A stretch of DNA of 64,000 bases from Meconema thalassinum. Lineage: Eukaryota; Arthropoda; Insecta; Orthoptera; Tettigoniidae. Both the position numbers and the translations under genes were made by a program. Location of the stretch: contig OX336389.2 of the NCBI GenBank assembly GCA_946902985.2, forward strand, positions 172,990,704 to 173,054,703, read 5' to 3'. This document shows, piece after piece, positions 55,386-64,000 of the stretch (positions are counted from its first letter, which is position 1; each line of letters opens with the position of its first letter). Below the pieces are notes generated by a model, which did not search any database, was not told where the DNA came from, and saw nothing but the letters and a program-made list of their open reading frames with translations.

Positions 55386-55586
55386 GGAGAGGAGAGGAGA
55401 GGTTTTTTTTTTCAGTTGTGGTTGATGAATGTCTTTATTTTCGAAAACAATATTTTTAATAGTATTGTAAGGGATACCATATAACCTTGATGCTTTATAT
55501 ATTGTCATATTTTCATGTTTCACTTTCCTAGCTGCACTGATAAGGTCTGATGTTTCATACATTCTATTCACTTTTTCACTTGTCAC
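55386..55586 (-). pseudogene. pogo transposase N-terminal HTH fragment
   Basis: From the minus-strand ATG (55584-55586): Y-x-x-x-D-L-I-S-A-A-R-K-V, Y-K-A-S-R-L-Y-G-I-P and N-T-I-K-N, the Pipsqueak-type helix-turn-helix. Similarity ends after about 65 residues. It is unlike the fragment at 13820 in detail, so it belongs to a different pogo lineage. Catalytic DDE sequence is absent. Confidence 0.75.
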
Positions 55587-56974
55587 TTTTGGCCTACTAG
55601 TTTTTTAGATTTTGATTTTTCACGTTATCTCTGTTTAGGCATATCACTTATTTTTTGGAGGCATATTTAACAAAATCTTGCAACAAACATGAACGCAGAT
55701 TTTAAATATTAGCGTAATAACTACATAATGTTTATATAGCTGTATAATAAATGCAATATTTTTATTAGGTAGGTAATTTGGCAGTAGTCTAAAATTAAAT
55801 ATTGTTAATCATTATGCATGCGAAATACTCGCCTTCAATAATATTAAAAGCCTTGCAGAAACACGTAGAATTGGTGTAAGAATTACTAAAACAGTGATGG
55901 AACTGTATGGACTAATTTGGAGGTAGATTACTGTAACAAAAAGCGTTGATTTCTTAACGTTCGCATCTACGTCATAAAAATTATCAACTAAATCACTTAC
56001 ACAACACTATGAACCACGCACTATTTACTGGATGTGAATTAAGTGTATGAAAGTCGCTTCAAACAGCTCTAGAATAGACGTAAAACTTCCATAGAACAGA
56101 ACACAATGCTTTTCACCAGCCAACACACCAAATAATGGAATTTGTTTTGTGAGGCCCCTCAACTGACCGCGGGAGTTCTCTATAGCAGTACAGATCGAAG
56201 GGAACACGTCACGCTATCCGTTGAGGAATTTCAAACCCTTTGAGCAATACGTATCTTGGCAGGAAGCGCATAACAAAATACTGCCAAATTACCTGTCATG
56301 CAAAATAACCTTACCTCACCCTACATAACGCTATGGCCTATACATATAACAATATAACATGGCGACCATACGAAATATTTAGACGGTTCTCAAATCTACG
56401 AATCTATTACAGCAATCAAACTGGTTTTTTTAATGTTCATAGGGGCTATGAACATAAGTTCACCTATAGGACTTTCAATAACCTGGTTATCACAAATCCA
56501 ACATGGCGGCGACGCGAAGTGTAAATATTTACATGGAAGTTTCTCGCAATTTAACCATCCGAGTGCAGTGAAACTTGATATAGTAAATCCTTAAACAAAT
56601 GTTAATCCACTGGCATTTATTTCAATTGTTTCCATAACCACAAGATGGCAGCTGTGCGAAATTTTAAAATCTCGTTTTTACTTCTTGTGTCCTAACCATG
56701 CGATTGAAGTTTGAATACTACACGTACACAATAATCTTCATGTAACAGTACATAACTCTAAGACCTAGGCCTACATATATAAAAATCCAGCATGGCGACC
56801 ATCCGAAATATTTAGTCGGTTCTCAATATCTACGAATCCATTACAGCAATAAAACTGAAATTTTGTATGTTGATTGTGGCAATTAACATAATTAGGATAT
56901 ATCAAAATAGGCTTTAGTTCTTCACGGAACTACTTGCTAATAAGTATACCACTTACTACTCGCACACTGTACCG

Positions 56975-57060
56975 AGCGTCTCAGTGGCTCAACAGGCGTG
57001 CTTTCTAATCCAAAGTACCGGGGTTCGATTCCCGGCAGTGACAAGTATTTTAGAAGTATT
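56975..57060 (+). repeat. tRNA-like SINE head
   Basis: A box GTCTCAGTGGCTCAACAGGC and B box CGGGGTTCGATTCCCGG (57019-57035). The downstream AT-rich part is short, and no canonical body word follows. Confidence 0.7.
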
Positions 57061-57244
57061 TTTAATATCTTACAATGCTTTTTAATCCTTTTTCTCTTCC
57101 GACTTCAACGATATTGGGAATCTGAGCTTGTATTTTCCTGCCTTTCACAGGCCTTGCTTTTCTTCGCTTCCCCCTCCCCGCCGCTCTTCTTGAAGTCGAA
57201 ATTGTCTTAAATTGTCTTAAACCTGGAGCTGTATCTGTTTTCAA

Positions 57245-57370
57245 CCTCTTCTTGTGATGATGATAAATAATAACAATAATAATATTTTATTATCATGATA
57301 TATAGGCTATATATACTTATACTAGTACATAATTATATATTATAATCATTATACTATATATTATTATTAT
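57245..57370. repeat. AT-rich simple repeats
   Basis: Mixed (AAT)n, (ATT)n and TATATA tracts immediately left of a SINE head. Confidence 0.6.
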
Positions 57371-57590
57371 TAGACGGTCTGAGTGACGTAAATGGTTAAA
57401 CCCTGGCCTTTAAACCCCAAGATAGTGGTTTCGATCTGTCTGATAGCACTAACGGGTGTTAAAATGCGACAGCTTCGTGCGAGTGGATTTCCTGGCATGT
57501 TTAGAATCCTCTCTTGGGCAAACTTTCGATACCCCGTCTCCTCTAAAGGGACGTTAAATCAATAGCAGTATTATTATTAATGTGAAGAGA
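57371..57590 (+). repeat. tRNA-derived SINE
   Basis: The head GGTCTGAGTGACGTAAATGG has B box GTGGTTTCGATCTG (57426-57439). The 3' end GGGACGTTAAATCAATAGCA with an (ATT)n tail matches the end of 28303-28540. Confidence 0.75.
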
Positions 57591-57902
57591 GATTGTCAAC
57601 GACTCAATTGAGATTGACCTTTTCGTATTTTAAAGTTTATGTATATGCTAGTACCTAGGTACAGTTCCCCATTTCTAAAATCATCTGTAGTTGATTAAAT
57701 ATGCCGGATAGGTTGTAACGTTTGGAATGAATATGTTAGAATCTAAATATTCACGAAACTACGCCTCCTAAGCGACAAATTTCAATGAACAACATGTCCC
57801 CCTCCGGCGGTAGTACCGGAGATCTCCGCTTCGGTGTTTCACTCGCTATTACCGAGTGCAATCAGCGGTTGAATCGCTCCTTTTCACAGCTCTACTACGC
57901 TG
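57591..57902. other. Unassigned sequence
   Basis: Small palindromic words (GGTAGTACC, CACTCGCTATTACCGAGTG) lie at 57810-57870. No gene was seen. Confidence 0.45.
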
Positions 57903-59358
57903 GCTATACGCTGCCGAAGTGACGCGCCTAGCAACCGCATGGGCGCAGCCACATTGGACCCAAACAACTGGTTGCTAGGTTTTTTATACATAGGAAGCTG
58001 CGTTAACGCTCCGCAGCGTCTTGAATTTTGTGGATGAAAATGTGTAATACGCGTGAAATAAAGCAAACGCCTCCCGTAAAGATCATCTACAGTGTTGGAG
58101 CTACAACATAGAAGTGAAATTTTATGGATAATGTACGAGAATTTTGCGAGATAGTATGAATAAAGTTGACCTCACTCCTGAGGCAAGAATTGCATGGCGG
58201 GTACTACAAATTATGAATATTTATCATTTAGTGGATAGAGTATATCTAACATAGAGAGATATTTAGGACATAATGTCACATAAAGGGGGTTTTGGTTCAT
58301 GTGGGGAGTGTAGTTGTAATTAAATATGGTTTGTACTATAAGTATTATAAACGGCAACCTACATAACCTTACAGCTGATTCACTAACACCGATAAATTTT
58401 ATCCTACAACTTTTCTGAGTGGTGATTTTTCACTTAATTTATTTAAGCAGTGAATTGTGTTTCCAAATAACAACTAGGCCTATCCCAGACTGAAAATTTC
58501 TGCCTAAATATTTTATTTTTTGCACTTTCAGAAAACAATTATCATGTAGGCCTACCAGTAGCCTAGGCCTACACCCTGCAACAAAGTTACAGTACCGTAT
58601 AGTGACATTATTCAAGCCAATGAATACTGCTTATTTCTGACGTGATGGAGTGGCAAGTCTTGTTGTGATTATATTTAGAGCTAGGATAGGAAAAGTGCCC
58701 CATTATTTAGAATGAGGTAGGAGTAGGACGATAGGCCTTAATTGTAGACTTCTCTAACCTGTTAGTGAGCACACAGGTTAGGCTTTGTTAATTTGATTCG
58801 TTTTCAGACAAACGCGGCGTTGTGGTAAACACACAAATTGTATTGAAATGCAGACTTTGTTTCTTCTATAGCTGTTGATGGGATTTGGCCTAAACTCTCA
58901 TCCAAATATTTTAAACTGTTCCCTTATGCATTGATAGACCTTAAGTTCATTTTATTCGTCACTTACTGGTAGGGCCTACGGAACTTTATTTTCCGTAGTA
59001 TTGGTTATTCATGTGGGACGTGATTCACAATATCCAGAAATGTTATATTTTCATGTTTTCACTTAATTTAAGGTAAATATCGTAGGCCACATCTCTACGA
59101 CTTATGTTCTAAGACTTAAAGTGCATCTCGTACGCAATATTTTACAACTTTACTGGACAACTATGTTAAATTAGTGTGGGAAATATACTTTCCTATGCTT
59201 TCTTGCCTCTGGACATCCATGCATGTACTGTTTTATACGATACAAATAGGAAATAATGACGGCTCAAAGACTGAAGCAAGCTACAAGGGAGCCATGTTGT
59301 ATTGCTCCAGTTGCTTAGCAACGGAGCGGAAGTGACGTTGACTTCGGCAGCGTATAGC
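57903..59358. mobile_element. Element with 18-bp perfect terminal inverted repeats
   Basis: GCTATACGCTGCCGAAGT at 57903-57920 is matched by its exact complement at 59341-59358. Similarity of the ends continues more weakly, with a TAGCAAC word on both sides. The 1.4-kb interior is AT-rich and shows no transposase relic. No clear target duplication, so the superfamily is open. Confidence 0.7.
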
Positions 59359-59369
59359 GCAGCGTTAGG

Positions 59370-59665
59370 GGCCGAGCCGTGACCACCTCTCTACTGACTC
59401 GGTAGACACGTGGGTTCGAGCCCCACCGTCGGCCGTCCTTGAAATGGTTTTCCGTAGTTTCCCATTTTCAACACCAGGCAAATTTTGGGACGGTACCTTC
59501 TGATAGGCCACGGCCGCTTCCTTCCACATCCTTGTCCAGTTTCATTCATCTTCATCCGTTCCATCTCTCAACCCGACGCGCAGGTCACCCACGGGCGTCG
59601 ACTAGAAATACCTGCACTCGGCCTCTGAGGAGGCCACACCCCAACAACAACAGCTCTACTCCGCA
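59370..59665 (+). repeat. tRNA-derived SINE
   Basis: B box GTGGGTTCGAGCCCCAC lies at 59411-59427. The body TTGAAATGGTTTTCCGTAG is followed by a 3' part complementary in sense to the 50085 family (CGGCCTCTGAGGAGGCCACA). The tail is CAACAACAACAG. Confidence 0.85.
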
Positions 59666-60052
59666 CTCCTCACCTCACAGAGGTGCCTACCGTCAGCGTA
59701 TTATGAAACCCTAGAAGCCACAACGCCGCCGTTTCATACGCTCTTCCCACTGGTCAGAACGTGTGATCGGCTAGTGCCCCAGAGAGAATCCTGAAGAGCA
59801 TACCTTGGACATGAGAGTCTTTGGTCTTTACTGTTTACCGTTAACGTAAAGAGATGCAGCCATCTTTAATTATGTTGTGGATGATTTGTTGGGTGGTGGA
59901 TGTGTGTTATTGCGACCTTCAAATTGTTCTGAAGATTTGATGTACTGTACATCGTGCTGCGAATGCTCGCAAAGTCCTAATAAGTATGTGTAAGTTTCGT
60001 ATAATGTATTGTACCCAAAAGTTCGTAAGGGTAGACTACTAATGATAATAGT
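59666..60052. other. Unassigned sequence
   Basis: No element border or coding relic was recognised before the hAT end at 60053. Confidence 0.5.
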
Positions 60053-60314
60053 TAAGGCCCGGAAGTTCATGCACTAATACATTATTATATATGCACTATT
60101 TATTGGTCAAATATGCATCACGTATCAAAAAATATGCACTATGAAATAACTACGGCAATTACGATCACTCCGTATTCTTTAGCGTTTCTATTTTGAAAAT
60201 AAAGAAAATATGACAGACGGACATATAACTACCAGTTTCCACTATGGAATATTTGCTGCAATTAAGGCTTCAAACAGGTCTCGAGGAAATTCACTAAGTT
60301 TGGTTGCAGGGCAA

Positions 60315-60557
60315 CTAATAGCATTTGTTAACAAGGACTGAATTGATGTGTTTTTTCTTTATCTTTTTTTTAACAACATTTCGCTTATGTTGGTCGGTTT
60401 CTAAATGTTGACTCACTGAAAATTTTCTCGAACTGCCTACATTTGTTTCACAATTTTTAAAATAAAGGACACTATCGTCGGTAGAAAGAATTTCACTTCC
60501 AAATGATGTCACAACATTTCGCAACTTAACAATGTCGTTAATTTTTATTGGAGCCAT
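60315..60557 (-). CDS. BED-finger-like fragment of a hAT transposase
   Basis: An 80-codon frame. L-Y-F-K-N-C keeps only the second Cys of the expected C-x2-C; the first is Phe. S-V-S-Q-H-L-E-T-D-Q-H supplies both His ligands. Zinc binding is therefore doubtful and the copy is probably decaying. The C-terminal end is Lys-rich. The catalytic core does not follow. Confidence 0.55.
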   Translation of the reverse strand: MAPIKINDIVKLRNVVTSFGSEILSTDDSVLYFKNCETNVGSSRKFSVSQHLETDQHKRNVVKKKIKKKHINSVLVNKCY

Positions 60558-60756
60558 AACCCCGTGCTTGCTGTGGTTGACAGTAAGCAGCTTGGCAGTT
60601 CACTGAAGGTCGGAATTAAGGAATTTGAGACAATAGGTCCAGGCAATATTTCTGGCAATTCCTGGTCATTCATAAGCTGAACCCCTACTGTGAATTGGTA
60701 GTAAAGTGAAAGGAACGAAGGTACTTCAGTTGTTGGAGAATTCGGCTCTTCCTCCT

Positions 60757-61283
60757 CCGGGCGGGGACACCAAGGGCCCGCCGATGAGCCAGCTTGGTGT
60801 CCTAGGCGAAACTCCACACAAGACACGGCACAAACCTAGAAGAGTTGCCGAGTTTTAATTCACAGGGAGGTTGAGGCTGCTTGAGCTTTTGGTTTTCGCA
60901 GTCAAGTAGTGCAGTTGCACTCTATATAAAGGGAGGTAGCGCGCAGTTCGTTACTCCTGTGGGGGTCCGGGCGGGGACACCAAGAGCCCGCCGATGAGCC
61001 AGCTTGGTGTCCTAGGCGAAACTCCACACAAGACACGGCACAAACCTAGAAGAATTGCCGAGTTTTAATTCACAGGGAGGTTGAGGCTGCTTGAGCTTTT
61101 GGTTTTCGCAGTCAAGTAGTGCAGTTGCACTCTATATAAAGGGAGGTAGCGCGCAGTTCGTTACTCCTGTGGGGGTCCGGGCGGGGACATCAAGAGCCCG
61201 CCGATGAGTCAGCTTGGGGTCTTAGGCGAAACCCCACACAAGACACGGCACACACCTAGAAGAATTGCTGAGTTTTAAGTGGA
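60757..61283 (+). repeat. 210-bp tandem repeat with TATA motif, 2.5 copies
   Basis: CCGGGCGGGGAC starts at 60757, 60967 and 61177, exactly 210 apart. Copies one and two are almost identical; copy three ends after about 105 bp. Each full copy has CTCTATATAAAGGG (TATATAAA at 60923 and 61133) followed by GCGCAGTTCGTTAC, which looks like a TATA plus initiator pair. Confidence 0.9.
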
Positions 61284-61515
61284 AACTACTAATTAGCAGA
61301 TGATACAAATATGAGACTCACAGAGTCCGAATTGAAAATACGACTCTAGGAACATGATGTAACAAAAAGAGCTTCAAAACAATAGGAAATTACGATATAC
61401 GCCCTTGTCAAGCAGAGATTTGCACTTAATCAGACAAAGGAGAAAAATATGATGCATTGTGCCAAAATAACCAAATTGAGCACAAATATGATTTTGCATG
61501 AACTTCCGGGCCTTA

Positions 61516-62072
61516 ATAATAATTCATACATTTATTCGAGCCGATGGCCTTATTTGATATTCTAGGAGCCATTACCAATTGAAATTAAACTTACTGTCCA
61601 TTATCACTGCTGCACAGAAAATATGTGCTAAATTACGTAAATATAATAATAATAATAATAATAATACTTATTATTATTATTATTATAAAAAGGAATCCGG
61701 TTAGTCTCACATAGAGGTTACATGACCACGCTGTCGTAAAGCCCTGAAACTGAAACTTAAGTCTTCAATAGCTATATATACAGTAGTTATCTTTTGAGTA
61801 TTACTACAATGAAGTGATGAGCTCTCGCACTGACTGCCTCGTAGCACAAACGTAATCCAAGGAAGGGTCTAATATACAGTTAAACTTGGTTAATTCACGA
61901 TTTTGAATTAAGTGCAGTGTCCTGTTTGCCATCTCTTGATGAATGCAGTACATTTGCATTTGTCTGTTGGCACTGGCTAGAGTAAAATGTGGCTTTTCAC
62001 CGAAGTCTCAGTCTCACTCATGGCTGTGATTATATGGAAGCTACTGAGGTATGGGTGGTGCTTATTAATGAG
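61516..62072. other. Unassigned sequence with one member of a direct-repeat pair
   Basis: 61549-61645 recurs at 63562-63652. (AAT)n followed by (ATT)n at 61644-61686 forms a perfect A/T hairpin. No coding relic. Confidence 0.55.
61549..61645 (+). repeat. Direct repeat with 63562-63652
   Basis: Shared words include GAGCCATTACCAATTGAAAT, GTCCATTATCACT and AATATGTGCTAAATTACGTA, with a few substitutions and a small indel. Confidence 0.8.
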
Positions 62073-63053
62073 TAGGGTTCGGATCGATATGCTCGATAAA
62101 ATCTCCAGATATGCTCGAAAACCATGTGTTTTATGCTCGATAGATATGCTCGAAAGAAATCATTATATGATCGATAGATATGCTCGAAAAAACATTATAT
62201 GCTGTTAAATATGCAGAATATGCTCGAAAAACACCGTTAAAAACTATAGAAAAGAAAGTGAAACGAAAAACCAATAACACATCTTTATATACGAGCTTTA
62301 TTTTCTAATTGTATGTATGATACACTGACCAGTAATATATTTCAGAACGTAGATGTGAAAATGTCAATAAGAACTTATCTCTTTTTCGCACATTTTGCAG
62401 AAAAGAATTTTCCCGTCAGTAGAAAACTAGTCAGGGTCTTCCTTTGCACATCGTCGGAGTAAAACACTCAGAGATTAATTAACTTTAGGCATCGCGTACT
62501 TAGAAAAGTACGTACGGATACGATTACGAACTCAGAGTAGAATGCAGAAACATTACTTGACCGGGTCGGATCTTCCACCACCTCATGGGAAAAGCCACCT
62601 AAACAATACTGGTTCCCAAAATAGGCACACCACTAAAATACCTCACAATCCCATTTCAAAGTGAAAGGATGCTTGGGGCTACGAGAGCTTATCTGCGCAC
62701 TCTAATCCGGCATAGGCCAATTAGATTGTATGAATGACCTCACTAAAGGTTAAAAACCTACAGTTCTATTATTCGCACCAGATAGGCTTTTCAATAATAT
62801 TTCTGTTTTATAACCTTGAGGATCGCCAGGGCTTGAATTCGGAGGGTGAATTCGAAGAAAAACTATTTAGACGAAAACCACAAGAATATGCATTTATATG
62901 CTTCTATTCAGAAAACCGCGGTTTTATGCATTTATATGCTCGATAAATATCAATTCTGTTGATCCCAGAGAGGTGAAAATACCACCAACAGGCTTCTTTC
63001 AATGTGTACAATTCAGGAAAAAAATATGCAAATATGTTCGAATCCGAGCCCTA
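62073..63053. mobile_element. Nonautonomous hAT element rich in ATATGCTCGA motifs
   Basis: Ends TAGGGTTCGGAT and its counterpart ATCCGAGCCCTA resemble those at 20987. Flanks TTAATGAG and GTAATGAC match at 6 of 8 positions. ATATGCTCGA or close variants recur at least six times in 62086-62232, with fewer copies at the right end (62934, 63025). No transposase frame remains. Confidence 0.78.
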
Positions 63054-64000
63054 GTAATGACATTCAGGGCACATTCAGTGCCTGTGGATGCTGTGAAAGG
63101 ATCTACTCATAGGGTTAGTACTGCTGTTCTGACTCAGTGAGGAAAGCAATGGCAAACTACCTCACTCCTCTTCTTGCCTAGTACGCCTCAATATAGCGCT
63201 GCCTTGGGTTTTTGTGGGTATCCACCCACATAACCTAACGGCGGTACTTTTTGAGGATCCAACCAGCCTTCGAGCTGACTACCTAACATACAATTAAGTG
63301 TGGAATGTTTTACTCATGCACAGTCTGTGATAGGAAACCATCTTAAATTGCTTTTACCTGTAATTAAAAGTGATACGGCTGAGTGCATGTCATGACTGAT
63401 ACTAAATAACTAAATTGCAGATGTACTGACACGTAATATGTACCAGGCCCATGTAATTCACTAATGGTCTGTCATTTCTGTTTAGCAATTGTTAGGGAGT
63501 GATGAATCTGGATCCTGCACTTGCACTTAGATAATGTATGACATTTCCATGATTTTCATACCTTATTTTATATTCTGGGAGTCATTACCAATTGAAATTA
63601 CAGTCCATTATCACTACTGCAATGAAAATATGTGCTAAATTACGTAAATATGTGACTTAAGTCGTTATTTCTTGTTCATTCAATGACGGCAATTGTCATA
63701 GCTTGTCCTTGCTCTTCTGTAAGAGGCTTATTAGGTGTCCTCAAGAGACTCACACAGGTGTATACATTGACGTCATGTCACCGTTGCCAATGTATGTTAT
63801 ACAAAATACACGACACAGGTCATGTGTAGTGAGCGAGAATCTATTGGCTTGCGAAGCGGAGCGAGAAACTACTGGCTTCTGTCTGACCGAAAATTACTGA
63901 TTGTACCACAAGAAGGGGGTCTGGGGTGTGATTAGCTCCAGGTTAGGTTTGCTTTTGTATGTAAAGCCCCAACGAAGCGAGCGCAGCATAAAACAAACAG
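63054..64000. other. Retroposon-like and unassigned sequence
   Basis: 63143-63180 (GTGAGGAAAGCAATGGCAAA then CTACCTCACTCC) resembles the 3' region of insect SINE/LINE families. 63562-63652 is the second member of the direct-repeat pair. No gene was recognised to the window end. Confidence 0.5.
63562..63652 (+). repeat. Direct repeat with 61549-61645
   Basis: Carries GAGTCATTACCAATTGAAAT and AATATGTGCTAAATTACGTA, about 2.0 kb from its partner. Confidence 0.8.

Larger units (their letters stand above)
54013..56321 (-). mobile_element. pogo-like element, nonautonomous, 2.3 kb
   Basis: Ends GAGTAAGGCAAGGTAATTTTG (left, trimmed) and GGGTGAGGTAAGGTTATTTTG (complement of right) are flanked by TA at 54011-54012 and 56322-56323. 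It contains a minus-strand HTH fragment (55386-55586) and an inserted retroposon with a minisatellite (54387-55300). The empty-site paralog at 31960 supports its borders. Confidence 0.85.
52485..56940 (+). repeat. Repeat M array split by two DNA transposons
   Basis: Repeat M sequence runs 52485-52910, 53742-54012 and 56322-56940. A block recurs with a 294-bp step (GCATTCAATATCTCC 52507, GCATTCTATATCTCC 52801) and another with about 434 bp (CATGGCGACCAT 56358 and 56792). Removing the mariner (52911-53741) and pogo element (54013-56321) restores the order seen in copies at 29930 and 31905. Confidence 0.8.
60053..61515 (-). mobile_element. hAT element with BED-finger remnant and internal tandem repeat
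   Basis: Ends TAAGGCCCGGAAGTTCATGC and its complement (61496-61515) are flanked by ATAATAGT and ATAATAAT, a 7/8 match. Subterminal ATATGCA words lie on both sides. Inside are a minus-strand BED-like frame and a 210-bp tandem repeat. There is no catalytic core. Confidence 0.88.

Noticed and set aside
56322..56940. Helitron end in repeat M
   Set aside because: A weak TAGTT/AACTA hairpin near the 3' end is seen in some copies, but there is no CTRR end and no Rep/helicase trace.
20901..59427. Many GGTTCGATTCC-type sequences as tRNA genes
   Set aside because: Each is followed by a SINE body shared with other copies, and stems are degraded; none looks like a functional tRNA.

Overview
The window reads as a eukaryotic, almost certainly insect, intergenic region made nearly entirely of transposable elements and their debris. 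I find no convincing host gene, rRNA, true tRNA gene, CRISPR array or bacterial-style operon. Insect origin is inferred from the element mix: Ty3/Gypsy, BEL/Pao, Tc1/mariner, pogo, hAT, tRNA-derived SINEs and Penelope-type hammerhead foldbacks. The density suggests a large TE-rich genome, perhaps a hemimetabolous insect; that last guess is weak.

Layout. 1-9.2 kb: a Ty3/Gypsy element on + whose 5' end lies outside the window. It has gag with one in-frame stop, a -1 slippery site, an intact-looking pol, then about 4 kb of AT-rich 3' sequence. 9.4-13.1 kb: a decayed Tc1 transposase gene split by a 2.7-kb hAT element with an exact 8-bp target duplication. 13.4-14.7 kb: an internally deleted pogo element. 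15.5-16.3 kb: a foldback carrying tRNA-like sequence. 17-18.3 kb: a four-unit array of about 295 bp. 20-24 kb: SINEs and two short hAT elements. 24.6-27.7 kb: two Tc1 elements with clear terminal repeats, both with broken transposases. 29.6-33.8 kb: a 4.2-kb hAT-like element.

35-41.5 kb: a complete-structure Ty3/Gypsy element on the minus strand (two LTRs, 4-bp duplication, primer-binding site, polypurine tract). It is disabled by stops, a frameshift and a promoter-removing deletion in its 5' LTR. 42-46 kb: a LINE fragment, then two near-perfect palindromes, each with two copies of a hammerhead-ribozyme-like motif. 46.8-52 kb: SINEs, an inverted-repeat element and a BEL/Pao relic. 52.5-57 kb: an older repeat split by a mariner with about 183-bp terminal repeats and by a pogo element; paralogous empty sites lie elsewhere in the window. 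57-64 kb: an 18-bp-TIR element, more SINEs and two hAT elements, one enclosing a 210-bp promoter-like tandem repeat.

No undescribed multi-gene system was seen. The observations most worth following are the hammerhead palindromes, the short-element derivatives that keep only DNA-binding domains, and the gag-pol recoding features of the two Gypsy elements. Coordinates of nested elements with target duplications are exact by eye; SINE and relic borders are approximate.
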